Shown one piece after another: positions 24,863 to 33,844 of a stretch of 44,716 nucleotides of DNA. The stretch's first letter is position 1; each line of letters begins with the position of its first letter. Source of the DNA: Arthrobacter sp. Bi26 (GTDB lineage Bacteria; Actinomycetota; Actinomycetes; Actinomycetales; Micrococcaceae). Under the pieces are notes generated by a model. The model was given only the letters and a program-made list of their open reading frames with translations. It was not told the DNA's origin and did no database searches. The stretch is from the NCBI RefSeq assembly GCF_918697925.1, contig NZ_CAKKMF010000036.1:1-44716 (forward strand), in the 5' to 3' direction. The translations under genes were made by a program, and so were the position numbers.

Positions 24863-25741
24863 ATGACAGCCATCATCCTCGTCTGGAACCCCGACGAATG
24901 GAACGAATGGACCTACCCGGCGGTCTTGGAAGAGGTCGCCGAAACCGGCCGGTTCCTGGCCAGCTGGGAGGTCGGCACTACAGATTTCGCTACCTCCGGC
25001 GCGGACGCGTGGCTGGTGCTCCAGGGCCGCCACGGGCGCGGCCTGATCGGCCACGGCGTTATCGTCTCGGAGCGGCCGGCGCCACGCCTCCAAGCACCGG
25101 ACGCCGCGGGCACCGCGGAGGACTGGTCCCCGCTCTACGTCCGGGTGGCCTTCGACGCCCTCCTGCCTGCCGGGGACCAGATCCCGCCCGCAGTCCTCCA
25201 GGAGACCGTGCCCGGCCTCGACTGGGAAGCTCTGCCCGGCCCCGCGCTGGCGGTCGAACCGCCCGTCGCGCCCCTGATCCGCGGACTCTGGCGAGAGTTT
25301 GGCCCGCCGCCGGGGGCCGACCCCACCCAGCCGGTGCCCGGAACCGTCACGTCGGCGGCGGTCAGCCGGGTCGAGGTGAACCGGTATGAGCACAGTCCGG
25401 ACGCGCGGCGGGCCTGCATCGCCCATCATGGGACCAGTTGCGCCGTGTGCGGGTTCTCCTTTGAAATCGCCTACGGGGACATCGGCAAGGACTTCATCCC
25501 GGTCCACCATCTGGTCCCGGTGTCACAGCTGGGCAGCACCTATGAACTTGATCCCGTCACGGACCTCGTGCCGCTCTGCGCCAACTGCCATGCCATGGCG
25601 CACCTCGGGGTGACGACGCCGCGCACGGTCGCGGAGCTGCGCCGGGCCATGGCCGGAGCCGGGTACCTGACCGGGCAGGCGCTGACCCAGAAAGAGCTCC
25701 AGGCCCAGCAGGACGCCCGGCGGATCCTTAATCAGCAGTAG
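24863..25741 (+). CDS. HNH endonuclease with N-terminal EVE/PUA-like region
   Basis: A 292-aa protein. The N-terminal region (about 1-75: ILVWNPDEW..., ADAWLVLQGRHGRGLIGHG) looks like an EVE/PUA-type modified-base reader (resemblance only). The C-terminal HNH domain is complete: C193AVC196 and C239ANC242 as a zinc site, H215-H216 in PVHHLVPV and N241-H243. The layout is that of McrA-like, modification-dependent (type IV) restriction enzymes, so defence against modified foreign DNA is the likeliest role. It meets the PaaK-like gene tail to tail with a 5-bp gap. Confidence 0.8.
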   Translation: MTAIILVWNPDEWNEWTYPAVLEEVAETGRFLASWEVGTTDFATSGADAWLVLQGRHGRGLIGHGVIVSERPAPRLQAPDAAGTAEDWSPLYVRVAFDALLPAGDQIPPAVLQETVPGLDWEALPGPALAVEPPVAPLIRGLWREFGPPPGADPTQPVPGTVTSAAVSRVEVNRYEHSPDARRACIAHHGTSCAVCGFSFEIAYGDIGKDFIPVHHLVPVSQLGSTYELDPVTDLVPLCANCHAMAHLGVTTPRTVAELRRAMAGAGYLTGQALTQKELQAQQDARRILNQQ

Positions 25742-25746
25742 CGTTC

Positions 25747-27198
25747 TCAGGCGGACCACACCTGCCGGAACTTGCCGCTGCGGTCCGGCCGGGGTGGCTC
25801 CTCGGCAAACCGGACATCGACGCCGTCGGCGCCTTGGGCCGCGAAGAACGCACTAAGGCGATCCCGAGTCGCCGCCTGCACGGCAGCCGGCTCGGCGCCC
25901 GGCCAGAGCTCGAGCCGCACGGTGAGCGACCGCAGCCCGGTGCGGATCGCCTGGAACCGCCGGACGCCGGCGGTCTCCTCGATCACCGTCCCCAGCGCCA
26001 ACGGCAACACGGTCACCACTGCGCCGTCCAACCCTGCGCCGTCCAGCCCTGCGCTGTCGAACTCTGCCCCTTCGGCGGCACCAAAGCTCAGTACGTCGCC
26101 ACTGCGCCCTTCGACCCGCAGCGTGGGAAACGGACTGCCGCAGGCGCACGGCCCGGCACCCAGCTGCACCCGGTCGCCCAGGTTGTACCGGATCAGCGGC
26201 TGGACCCGGTTGGCCAGGTTGGTGACCAGCACCGTGTGGGAGAGTTCCCCGGCCGGCACGGGACGGAAGGCGTCGTCCACCGGCTCCACGATGTTCCAGT
26301 CCGCGTTGACATGAAGCAGCCCCTGCCGGCAGCGGCTGGTCAGGGCGAGGGCCTCCGAGGCAAGGTACCGCACAGTGACCCGGCAGCCGAGGGCCGCCTC
26401 GATGTCCGCCCCGGCATGGGCTGCCAGGGACTCCCCGGAAGCGACCGCCAGGAGCGGATGTATTCTGAGCCGTCCCGATTTCTGTTCGGCGGCCAGTTGC
26501 AGCATGGCGCTCGGATAGCCGTAGAGGACGGTCGGCTGGAAGTCGTTGAGGTCCGCCACGAGGTCCGGGAGCGGCCGGAGCACGGAGAACACGCGGACCC
26601 TGCGGGCAATGCGGGGGCTGCGTCGCCGCGCGGCTTCGGTCAACACGACGCCGGCAAAGTGGCCGCCGTCCGCGATCAGCGCCGCGGCCCGCAGCCCCCG
26701 GTGCAGGAAAGCGCGGGCCTCCGCAGCCGTCATCAGGGTCCGCCGTTCGCGGATCGGGCCGAGGAGGCTCGCCACCAGCTGCGAGGTCCGGTCGTGGACC
26801 AGGACCGCGGGGTCCCCCGTGGACCCCGACGACGTCACCACGAGGTACTGCCCGCGGTAGAGGCCGCCGATGCGCGAGGGGGCATCGAGCAGGTCTTGCT
26901 TCAGCCCGGCGAGCGTGATGTGCGGGTCGGTGACCCATTCGTCGAAGTTCTCCATGAGCTCGCGTTTGCCCACCGGAGGCAGCTCCCCCAGGTTCGTGAC
27001 CGGATCGGTGACCGTGTCCGGAACGTCCCGGTACAGCCTGCGGTAGTAGGGCGAGGAGGACCGCGCGCACTCAACCAGCGCGGCGAGCCGGTCCCGTTGC
27101 CGGCGGGCGATCGCGTCCTGGCTTGCCCGCCCGGCTCGCCAGATGTCCCACGCGATCCCGGTCAGTCGTGTCATCCCGAGAGGAGAGCCGCGCATCAC
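25747..27198 (-). CDS. PaaK/CapK-like adenylate-forming enzyme
   Basis: A 483-aa member of the phenylacetate-CoA ligase-like branch of the ANL superfamily. The P-loop is TSSGSTGDPAVLVHD (about residues 119-133). Later come YGYPSAML, ADWNIVEPVDD and NLANRVQPLIRYNLGDRVQLG. The CACGSPFPTLRVEGRSGD segment is also typical. It should activate a carboxylate as an acyl-adenylate; a CoA or other acceptor is not identified. It stands alone, with no thiolation or transport partner, so its pathway is open. The start may lie a few residues inside (MTRLTGIAWD). Confidence 0.82.
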   Translation of the reverse strand: MMRGSPLGMTRLTGIAWDIWRAGRASQDAIARRQRDRLAALVECARSSSPYYRRLYRDVPDTVTDPVTNLGELPPVGKRELMENFDEWVTDPHITLAGLKQDLLDAPSRIGGLYRGQYLVVTSSGSTGDPAVLVHDRTSQLVASLLGPIRERRTLMTAAEARAFLHRGLRAAALIADGGHFAGVVLTEAARRRSPRIARRVRVFSVLRPLPDLVADLNDFQPTVLYGYPSAMLQLAAEQKSGRLRIHPLLAVASGESLAAHAGADIEAALGCRVTVRYLASEALALTSRCRQGLLHVNADWNIVEPVDDAFRPVPAGELSHTVLVTNLANRVQPLIRYNLGDRVQLGAGPCACGSPFPTLRVEGRSGDVLSFGAAEGAEFDSAGLDGAGLDGAVVTVLPLALGTVIEETAGVRRFQAIRTGLRSLTVRLELWPGAEPAAVQAATRDRLSAFFAAQGADGVDVRFAEEPPRPDRSGKFRQVWSA

Positions 27199-27520
27199 CC
27201 ATCATCCTTTCGCGGGGCCGGCACTCCAGATCTCGGCCTCACCCGCTCTTTCACGCTCACCCGCTCTTCCACGCTCGCACCCTCTCCCACGCTGGCACGG
27301 CGGCGGCCGCCCCAACAGGGGCTTTAGGCACCGGCGGGACCTGGGCATATGCCCGGACACCGTCGAATTGCTGGACTAACGGCAGGCAGCACCACAGACT
27401 GTGTACAACGGCTGGCTGGGCGGCGTAAGAATTCCTGCCTCCAGGCCGGCCGAGACTACCAGCAGCATCGTTTGGGGCTTTGCTTAATACCTTTTTCCAC
27501 CGCCGTGAAAGGACCTGGTT
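27199..27520. other. Intergenic region with 18-bp tandem repeats
   Basis: Between the divergent PaaK-like and flotillin genes. Three 18-bp tandem units occur at 27238-27255, 27256-27273 and 27274-27291 (consensus CTCACCCGCTCTTYCACG). The rest is presumably promoter sequence for both genes. No gene is supported here. Confidence 0.6.
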
Positions 27521-28957
27521 ATGCCGGACTTGTCATTTTTGTATCCGCTCATTTCGATCATCCTGGGGGCGGTCGCCGTCGTCGGCGTCATCTGGGTGGC
27601 AACAAAACTGATGTGGAAGGTAGCGGAACCGAACGAGGCCCTCATCATCTCCGGGCTGACCCGCGGCACGCTGGAAACCCGGGAGGGGATGGACTTCAAG
27701 ATCGTCACGGGCAAGGGGGCCCTGGTGCTGCCCGGCCTCCAGACTGTGCGGCCGCTGTCCCTGACGCTGAATGAAACCGAACTCAAGGTCTCCTGCGTGA
27801 CCTCCCAGGGCATCCAGGTGATTGTCGACGGCGTGGTCATCTACAAGATCGGGGACGCCCCGCCGTTCATTGCCAACGCCGCACGGCGGTTCCTGGGCCA
27901 GCAGCCCAAGATGGAAAGCCAGGTGTACAACGTCTTCGAGGGCCACCTGCGTTCGATCATCGGCAGCATGACGGTCGAGGAAATCATCCGCGAGCGCGAC
28001 AAACTGGCCTCCCAGGTCCGCAGCGCCAGCGGCGTCGAAATGGAAAAGCTAGGCCTGGTGGTCGACTCGCTGCAGATCAAGGACCTCCAGGACCCCACGG
28101 GCTACATCCAGAACATCGCCAAGCCGCACATCGCCATGGTCAAGATGGAAGCCCGCATCGCGGAGGCCACCCGGAACCGGGAGGCCGCAGAAAAGGAAGC
28201 GGAGGCCGAGGCCCTGATTGCCGACGCCCGGAGCGTGTCCGCGATCCGGCAGTCCGAGGCGCAGGCCAATGCCGAGCGCGCCAAGGCGAACGCGGCCCAG
28301 GCCGGGCCGCTGGCGGACGCGACGGCGCGTCAGCAGGTGGTGGTCCAGGAAACCGAAGTGGCCAAGCTCGAGGCCGACCGGGAGGAGCAGAAGCTACAGA
28401 CCACCGTCCGCAAGCCCGCCGACGCGAGGGCCTACGCCAAGCGCACCGATGCCGAGGGTCAGAAATCCGCAGACATCAGCGCGGCCGAGGCGCTGGCCCG
28501 GCGCACCGAGCTCGAGGCTACGGCCAACGCCCGGCGGACTGAGCTGCAAGCCCAGGCGAACGCGACGGCGGCAGCGGCGGCGGCCGGGGCCACCAAGGTC
28601 ACCGGCGAGGCCGAGGCCGCCGCCACGAAGGCCCGCGGCGATGCCGCCGCCTCCGCCATCAAGGCCAAGGCACTGGCCGAGGCGGAAGGCATCAAGGCCC
28701 GTGCCGAAGCACTCGCAACCAACCAGGACGCCGTCATCTCCCAGCAGCTCGCCGAGAACATGCCGGCGATCGTGGCGGCGGCGGCCGAGCCGTTTTCCCA
28801 CGTCGGCCAGATGACCGTCCTCAACGGCGGCGAAGGGGTCAACCGGATGATCGGCGGTATTTTGGCACAGGTGGGCGATTACCTCCCGGCACTCTCCACC
28901 GCGCTCAAGCACGGCCGGGACGCCGCCAAACGGGATACCAAGGCTCCGGGGGCGTAG
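27521..28957 (+). CDS. Flotillin-like SPFH-domain membrane protein
   Basis: A 478-aa protein. One N-terminal membrane segment (about 5-28) is followed by the SPFH/band 7 domain (about 30-200; KVSCVTSQGIQVIVDGVVIYKIG) and a long Ala/Glu/Lys-rich coiled coil (about 205-400) with repeated EAxAxATKARGDAAA-type units. A short C-terminal region follows. Flotillins form oligomeric scaffolds at membrane microdomains. AAAGGA lies 9 nt upstream of the ATG. A small NfeD-like gene follows after 34 bp, the usual functional partner. Confidence 0.9.
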   Translation: MPDLSFLYPLISIILGAVAVVGVIWVATKLMWKVAEPNEALIISGLTRGTLETREGMDFKIVTGKGALVLPGLQTVRPLSLTLNETELKVSCVTSQGIQVIVDGVVIYKIGDAPPFIANAARRFLGQQPKMESQVYNVFEGHLRSIIGSMTVEEIIRERDKLASQVRSASGVEMEKLGLVVDSLQIKDLQDPTGYIQNIAKPHIAMVKMEARIAEATRNREAAEKEAEAEALIADARSVSAIRQSEAQANAERAKANAAQAGPLADATARQQVVVQETEVAKLEADREEQKLQTTVRKPADARAYAKRTDAEGQKSADISAAEALARRTELEATANARRTELQAQANATAAAAAAGATKVTGEAEAAATKARGDAAASAIKAKALAEAEGIKARAEALATNQDAVISQQLAENMPAIVAAAAEPFSHVGQMTVLNGGEGVNRMIGGILAQVGDYLPALSTALKHGRDAAKRDTKAPGA

Positions 28958-28991
28958 TGGCCGCCATGCGAGGGCAAACACGGGGATTCTG

Positions 28992-29231
28992 ATGCACAAG
29001 GATGTTGACCGGAGCCTGACCGGAAAGATCGGGCGGGTCACGGGTCGGATCGGCCCGGGCACCATCGGCGAGGTCATGCTCCCCGTCCGCGGCGGAACCA
29101 GCGCGTTCCATGCGCACCCGTTCGACAAGAGCAGCGTCTTCGCCGTGGGCGAGCAGGTCCTGGTCATCTATTTTGAACCGCCGCAAACCGTGTTTGTGGA
29201 CGAGCTTCCGGATATCCTCAAGGCCGAATGA
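28992..29231 (+). CDS. Stand-alone NfeD-like OB-fold protein
   Basis: A 79-aa soluble protein with the beta-rich pattern LTGKIGRVTGRIGPGTIGEV, then FHAHPFDKSSVFAVGEQVLV, which resembles the C-terminal OB domain of NfeD proteins. The membrane-spanning part of NfeD is missing. Its position 34 bp after the flotillin gene supports an NfeD-type partnership. The ribosome binding site is weak. Confidence 0.7.
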   Translation: MHKDVDRSLTGKIGRVTGRIGPGTIGEVMLPVRGGTSAFHAHPFDKSSVFAVGEQVLVIYFEPPQTVFVDELPDILKAE

Positions 29232-29298
29232 CCCCCTCTGGACGCTTGGAGGCGACGGGCGTATTCTGAAGTTCCGTAGCCTCTGGAGGTATTTTCAG

Positions 29299-29403
29299 AT
29301 GGAAGGCAATATGCGTGCGCGTAGCGGTCCGGGTGTGAGGATAGTGATGGTTTCCGGCATCCGTTCCCTCTTCCCGGTCGGCAACTGGCCCGATCCGCTG
29401 TAG
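29299..29403 (+). CDS. Possible small protein (34 aa)
   Basis: A short frame starting MEGNMRARSGPG with a strong GGAGG 9 nt upstream of ATG 29299. It ends at TAG 29403. There is no family resemblance; the ribosome binding site is the only support. It could be a leader peptide for something in the following 250 bp, but no attenuator hairpin is obvious. Confidence 0.3.
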   Translation: MEGNMRARSGPGVRIVMVSGIRSLFPVGNWPDPL

Positions 29404-29656
29404 CTCGTCTTTCGTCATGCCGTCCGGCACCGCTGCTTTGTCGGGTTTTGCGCCTCGGACGCATGGCCGCAGTCAAGTACGCCCTCTTGGCACTTCCTAG
29501 CTAGGTCCCCGCACGCCCCCGCCCTGACCGCCCATTTTCCGCGCTGTCCGCCCCGTGGCAGTTCACGCCTGAGCGCGCCCACCTGTTAACCCACTCTTCC
29601 CCTGCAGGCCACACCCGCTCCCCCGCGCCGCAAGCCGCCGCCCGCACCGTTGAGGA

Positions 29657-30829
29657 GTGAGGATCACAATCGTCGCCGAATCATTCCTGCCGCTCATGAA
29701 CGGAGTCACCCACTCCATCCTGCGCGTGCTGGAGCATCTGCAGGAGCGCGGGGACGAGGTGCTCGTGATCGCGCCGTCCACGCAGGACACGGACGTCCCG
29801 GACGAGGTCTATGGCGCCCACGTCCACCGGCTCCCCTCGGTTCCGCTGGCCGGCTATGCCAATGTGCGGGTGGCGATGGGCGGTGTGTATCGGGTCAAGC
29901 GAATCCTTGCCGACTACGCGCCCGACGTCGTTCACCTCGCGTCCCCGTTCGTGCTCGGCTGGCGGGCAGCGCAGGCGGCCCACCAGCTCGGCATCCCCAC
30001 GGTCGCCATCTACCAGACCGAGGTCCCCGGCTACGCGGGCCGCTACGGCGTCCCCTTCCTGGAGAACTGGGCCTGGAACCGGGTGGACCAGATCCACCTG
30101 CTGGCCTCGCGCACCCTGGTCCCCTCCACCTTTGCGCTCAACCAGCTCCGCGGCCGCGGCATTCCGCGCGTGGACATGTGGCGGCGCGGCGTGGACACCC
30201 AGCGGTTCAACCCCGCGAAGCGCGACGTCGGCTGGCGGGCTTCGGTGGCACCCGGCGGCGAGCGCCTGATCGGCTACGTGGGCCGGCTGGCGGCGGAGAA
30301 GCAGGTGGAGGATCTGGCGGTGCTGGGCGATGTTCCCGGGACCCGGCTGGTGATCGTGGGCGACGGGCCCCAGCGGCCAGCCCTGGAAGCCGCGCTGCCG
30401 CAGGCGGTCTTCACCGGATTCCTCGGCGGCGCCGACCTCGCCCGGGCGGTGGCGTCCTTCGATCTCTTCGTCCATCCCGGCGAGTTCGAGACCTTTTGCC
30501 AGACCATCCAGGAGGCCATGGCATCCGGAGTGCCGGTGGTGGCCACGGGCCGAGGCGGCCCGCTGGACCTCGTGGAGAATTCGCGGACCGGCTGGCTGTA
30601 CGAGCCCGGCGACCTTGCCGCGCTCCGTGCCCGGGTGGTGGACCTGATGGGCGACGACGCCAAGCGCCGCGCGTTCGCCGCGGCAGCGCACGCCTCGGTC
30701 CAGGGCCGGACGTGGTCCGTCCTCGGGGCCGAACTCGTTGGCCATTACAAGGCCGTGACCCGGGAACCCCTAATTGGCCAGTCCCCTCTCGTTGCCCTGT
30801 CACTTAGGGCGGCCAACCCGGGCTTTTGA
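29657..30829 (+). CDS. GT4 family glycosyltransferase, MgtA/PimB-like mannosyltransferase
   Basis: A 390-aa GT-B enzyme. The N-terminus RITIVAESFLPLMNGVTHS and TVAIYQTEVPGYAGRYG closely resemble GDP-mannose-dependent alpha-mannosyltransferases of actinobacterial envelope glycolipid synthesis. The donor-site motif EX7E is E278 to E286 (EFETFCQTIQEAMASG). The start GTG 29657 gives the conserved N-terminus, but GAGGA directly touches it, so initiation spacing is odd. The last 13 codons (LVALSLRAANPGF) and the stop are supplied by the 65-bp REP-like element, which seems to have replaced the native C-terminus. Confidence 0.87.
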   Translation: MRITIVAESFLPLMNGVTHSILRVLEHLQERGDEVLVIAPSTQDTDVPDEVYGAHVHRLPSVPLAGYANVRVAMGGVYRVKRILADYAPDVVHLASPFVLGWRAAQAAHQLGIPTVAIYQTEVPGYAGRYGVPFLENWAWNRVDQIHLLASRTLVPSTFALNQLRGRGIPRVDMWRRGVDTQRFNPAKRDVGWRASVAPGGERLIGYVGRLAAEKQVEDLAVLGDVPGTRLVIVGDGPQRPALEAALPQAVFTGFLGGADLARAVASFDLFVHPGEFETFCQTIQEAMASGVPVVATGRGGPLDLVENSRTGWLYEPGDLAALRARVVDLMGDDAKRRAFAAAAHASVQGRTWSVLGAELVGHYKAVTREPLIGQSPLVALSLRAANPGF

Positions 30830-30855
30830 GCACCCTAGGTGATAGCGCAACGGGG
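30791..30855. repeat. 65-bp REP-like palindrome, copy 2
   Basis: The same length and outer sequence as 3571-3635 (GTTGCSCTRTCACTT at the left, GTGATAGCGCAWCGGGG at the right), with a divergent centre. It overlaps the last 39 nt of the glycosyltransferase gene, and the stop codon lies inside it. The arms can form a hairpin that may end transcription. Confidence 0.7.
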
Positions 30856-30962
30856 CGTTTGGTCCTTACCCGCGGGCCTGGATCCGCTCCGCCCACGTGT
30901 TGACACCCAAGGGAGCCTCGGGACGCCTATGATTTCCCGAGGGGAGGGTTCTAAATGTCTCG

Positions 30963-33203
30963 TTGGTGGTCTCAGGTTCGCACGGCGGCAGCCCGGTGAC
31001 GGCGTCGTCGTGCCCGGAGGAAGCTTCCGGCGCAGTCCCAGAGGAAGTCTCCGGCGCGGTCCCGGGCTACGGGGATCTCGTGGAATCCAGCCCCGATGCC
31101 CTGCTGGTGGTGGCCGAGGACGGGTCCATCAGGATGGTCAACACCGCCGCGGAGCGCATGTTCGGGTACGCCCGTGCGGAGCTCGTGGGCTCGGACCACC
31201 GCATTCTTTTGGCCGAGGGGTTCCGGAACGGGCTAGAGCGGCTGTTCTTCAACCTCCGCCGCGACGCGCACACAGACGCCGACGGCGACGAGGCAGACAC
31301 CGCTCCCGTGGAGGCCTACGGGGTGAGGCGGGACGGCACGGAGTTCCAGGCCGAGGTGGCCGGGGCCATCTTCGTGACCGGGGACGGCGCTGGTAATGGA
31401 ACTGCGAGCATGATCGCCGCGGTCCGGGACACCTCGCACCGGCCGGAGAACGATGACAGCCTCCGCGAGGCCATGTCGCTGCTGAGCGCGACGCTCGAAT
31501 CCACGGCCGACGGCATCCTCGTGGTCAGCAGCGAGGGCGAGATCGCCGGCGTCAACAATCAGTTCCTCACCATGTGGGGCATCCCTCGGGAAATGCTGGC
31601 CACCGGGGACGATGAGGCCGTCATGGGCTTCGTCCTGGACCAACTGCGGGAGCCGGCCCAGTTTGTCGAAAAGGTCGAGGCTCTCTACGCCGATCCCGCG
31701 GCAGAAAGCCACGACATCCTGGAATTCCGCGACGGCCGGACTTTCGAACGCTATTCGCGCCCCCAAAAAGTCGCGGACCAGGTGGTCGGACGGGTATGGA
31801 GCTTCCGCGACGTGACCGCGGCCAAGGTTGCCCAGGACCGGATCACCCGGGCCATGGCAGACCTCGCCGCGCAGTCCGCCCAGCTCAAGGCGCTGGCGTT
31901 CCGGGATGGATTGACCGGGCTGTCCAACCGCCAGCTGTTCAACGACCGGCTCGCCAGCGCCCTCGCGGATCCGCGCGGCACCGCCGTGGACGTCCTGCTG
32001 CTGGACCTGGACGACTTCAAGGAAGTCAACGACATCCTGGGCCACCATGCCGGGGACCAGATGCTCATTGAGGTAGGCCGGCGGCTGCGCGCGTGCGTGC
32101 GGCCGGACGACGTCGTGGCCCGGCTGGGCGGCGACGAGTTCGTGGTGCTCCTGATCGAGTCGCTGGAGCCCGAGGCGGTTGCTGTCCGGATCGTCGACTC
32201 GCTGCGCGTCCCGGTGTGGATCGACGGCACCATGTTGCGGCCCAGCCTCAGCCTGGGGATCGCCTCGATCGGCGAGGCCGCCGTGGACGCCTCCGAGCTC
32301 CTGCGCCGTGCTGACGTCGCGATGTATGCCGCCAAGGCCGCCGGCAAGAACCGGTACATGCGCTTCCGGCCGGAGATGTTGAAGGCCCTGGTGGACCGCA
32401 ACGACCTCGAGGCCGGCTTGCGGCTCGCCGTGGACAGCGGACAGATCGCCGTCCACTACCAGCCGATCGTCTCCGCCGGCAGCGGGACAGTGACCAAGGT
32501 CGAGGCCCTGGCCCGCTGGGTACGCGACGACGCGCTAGTTCCGCCCAAGCAGTTCATTCCGGCGGCGGAACGCAGCGGCCTCATTGTCGAGATCGGCACC
32601 GAGGTGCTGCTGCGCGGCTGCACCGAGCTCAAGCCCTGGCTGGAGGAGGACTCCTCCCGGTCGCTGGCCGTGAACGTCTCCGGGGTCCAGCTGCAGCACG
32701 GGGACTTCGCCGAGCTGGTCCTGGCCGTAACGGAATCCTGCGGCGTGGACCCGCGCCAGCTCGTCCTGGAAGTGACGGAGAGCGTCTTCTTCGAGGACGA
32801 CTGCCACGTGATCCAGCAGCTCATGAGCCTGCGCACGGTCGGCGTCCGCGTGGCGCTGGATGACTTCGGCACCGGATTTTCCTCCCTGGGGCGCCTGCAG
32901 GGCCTGCCCGTGGACACGCTGAAGATCGATCAGTCGTTCGTGTCCATGATCAAGACCGGCACGGAACGGCTGCCCATCCTGAACGCCATGATCGGCATGG
33001 CCCACGGACTGGGGCTCACCGTCACAGCAGAGGGCGTGGAAACGTCCGCCCAGGCCGGCTACCTGATGAAGCTGGACTGCGATGCCCTGCAGGGTTTCCT
33101 GTTTTCGGGCCCCCAGCCGGAGGCCGCGCTCAAGCCTGCGCTGGACCGCGCGGCCCGGGCCATCGCCGCGCTGCGGGGCGATCGGGTGCCCGGCAACCGG
33201 TGA
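30963..33203 (+). CDS. PAS-PAS-GGDEF-EAL cyclic-di-GMP enzyme
   Basis: 746 aa, no membrane segments. PAS domains lie at about 35-145 and 165-290 (LVESSPDALLVVAEDGSI; LESTADGILVVSSEGEI). GGDEF residues 389-393 are intact with an RxxD inhibitory site (RPDD) before them. EAL 514-516 and DDFGTG from 633 are intact, with LEVTESVFF and LKIDQSF. Both synthesis and hydrolysis of c-di-GMP are possible. The GTG 30963 start is tentative: the ATG at 30954 is out of frame and quickly stops. GGGGAGGG lies about 20 nt upstream. No c-di-GMP riboswitch was recognised. Confidence 0.87.
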   Translation: MVVSGSHGGSPVTASSCPEEASGAVPEEVSGAVPGYGDLVESSPDALLVVAEDGSIRMVNTAAERMFGYARAELVGSDHRILLAEGFRNGLERLFFNLRRDAHTDADGDEADTAPVEAYGVRRDGTEFQAEVAGAIFVTGDGAGNGTASMIAAVRDTSHRPENDDSLREAMSLLSATLESTADGILVVSSEGEIAGVNNQFLTMWGIPREMLATGDDEAVMGFVLDQLREPAQFVEKVEALYADPAAESHDILEFRDGRTFERYSRPQKVADQVVGRVWSFRDVTAAKVAQDRITRAMADLAAQSAQLKALAFRDGLTGLSNRQLFNDRLASALADPRGTAVDVLLLDLDDFKEVNDILGHHAGDQMLIEVGRRLRACVRPDDVVARLGGDEFVVLLIESLEPEAVAVRIVDSLRVPVWIDGTMLRPSLSLGIASIGEAAVDASELLRRADVAMYAAKAAGKNRYMRFRPEMLKALVDRNDLEAGLRLAVDSGQIAVHYQPIVSAGSGTVTKVEALARWVRDDALVPPKQFIPAAERSGLIVEIGTEVLLRGCTELKPWLEEDSSRSLAVNVSGVQLQHGDFAELVLAVTESCGVDPRQLVLEVTESVFFEDDCHVIQQLMSLRTVGVRVALDDFGTGFSSLGRLQGLPVDTLKIDQSFVSMIKTGTERLPILNAMIGMAHGLGLTVTAEGVETSAQAGYLMKLDCDALQGFLFSGPQPEAALKPALDRAARAIAALRGDRVPGNR

Positions 33204-33517
33204 CCCGCCAAAGCTCCGTGGCCAATGTGCTGGACACAGGGCCGAAGGACCCTATGATGCAGGGAACGCATTGATCCGGGCACCTCGGCCGGGAACATCA
33301 TCGCTGTATGAACTTCCGTCGCTTGGGGGCCGGTATCGCCGTGGGAACCAGAAACTCAGCTGCGGCCATCGCTGACCTCGAGGGCGTACCGCTGCCCGGG
33401 TAGCTCGGCTGGTGCCGGGTCCGGGCGACGTCGTGGCCCGGCTGCATTGCTGGCCTGGCAGCAGACTGCCATTCTTGGTGAATCCGCACATCCGACAGCG
33501 AACGAAAGGAAGAGACG
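33204..33517. other. Intergenic region upstream of the GYD gene
   Basis: 314 bp with no supported gene. A promoter-like pair TGGACA (33231-33236) and TATGAT (33253-33258) with a 16-bp spacer lies in the left part. The transcript would have a leader of about 250 nt; I recognise no riboswitch in it. Confidence 0.4.
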
Positions 33518-33844
33518 ATGCCGCTCTATCTGTCGAAGTTCAGCTACACACCGGAGACCTGGGCGAGGCTGATGAGCAACCCCGAGGACCGCGGAAAGGC
33601 CGCCCAGGCATACATCGAATCGGTCGGAGGAAAACTCCATGGATTCTGGTACGCATTCGGCGCCCACGACGGCTACAACTTATGGGAGGCTCCCGACAAC
33701 GTGTCCATGGCCGCGGTTGCCTTGGCGATCAGCGGAGGAGGCGCACTGAGCTCTTTCGAAACGACAGTGCTCTTGACCGTCGACGAAACGATGGAAGCCC
33801 TGCGGAAAGCCGAACAGATTAAGTACCGCCCGCCCGGCACCTGA
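33518..33844 (+). CDS. GYD domain protein
   Basis: A 108-aa ferredoxin-like-fold protein named for the motif GAHDGYNLWEAPDN. Small stand-alone GYD proteins are common in actinobacteria and of unknown biochemistry, related to dimeric alpha-beta barrel proteins. GGAAG lies about 8 nt before ATG 33518. It precedes the Tat protein/oxidase pair by 179 bp, so a shared transcript is possible but not shown. Confidence 0.85.
   Translation: MPLYLSKFSYTPETWARLMSNPEDRGKAAQAYIESVGGKLHGFWYAFGAHDGYNLWEAPDNVSMAAVALAISGGGALSSFETTVLLTVDETMEALRKAEQIKYRPPGT

Noticed and set aside
25834..27327. Long plus-strand frame opposite the PaaK-like gene
   Set aside because: Antisense shadow with His/Arg/Gly-rich composition and no family features; the minus-strand protein is clearly coding.
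29404..29656. Regulatory RNA or gene before the glycosyltransferase
   Set aside because: No stable hairpin series, known motif or coding frame with a ribosome binding site could be supported.
30830..30962. c-di-GMP riboswitch upstream of the GGDEF-EAL gene
   Set aside because: I could not find the conserved GEMM core or tetraloop receptor; the segment is mostly the REP-like palindrome.
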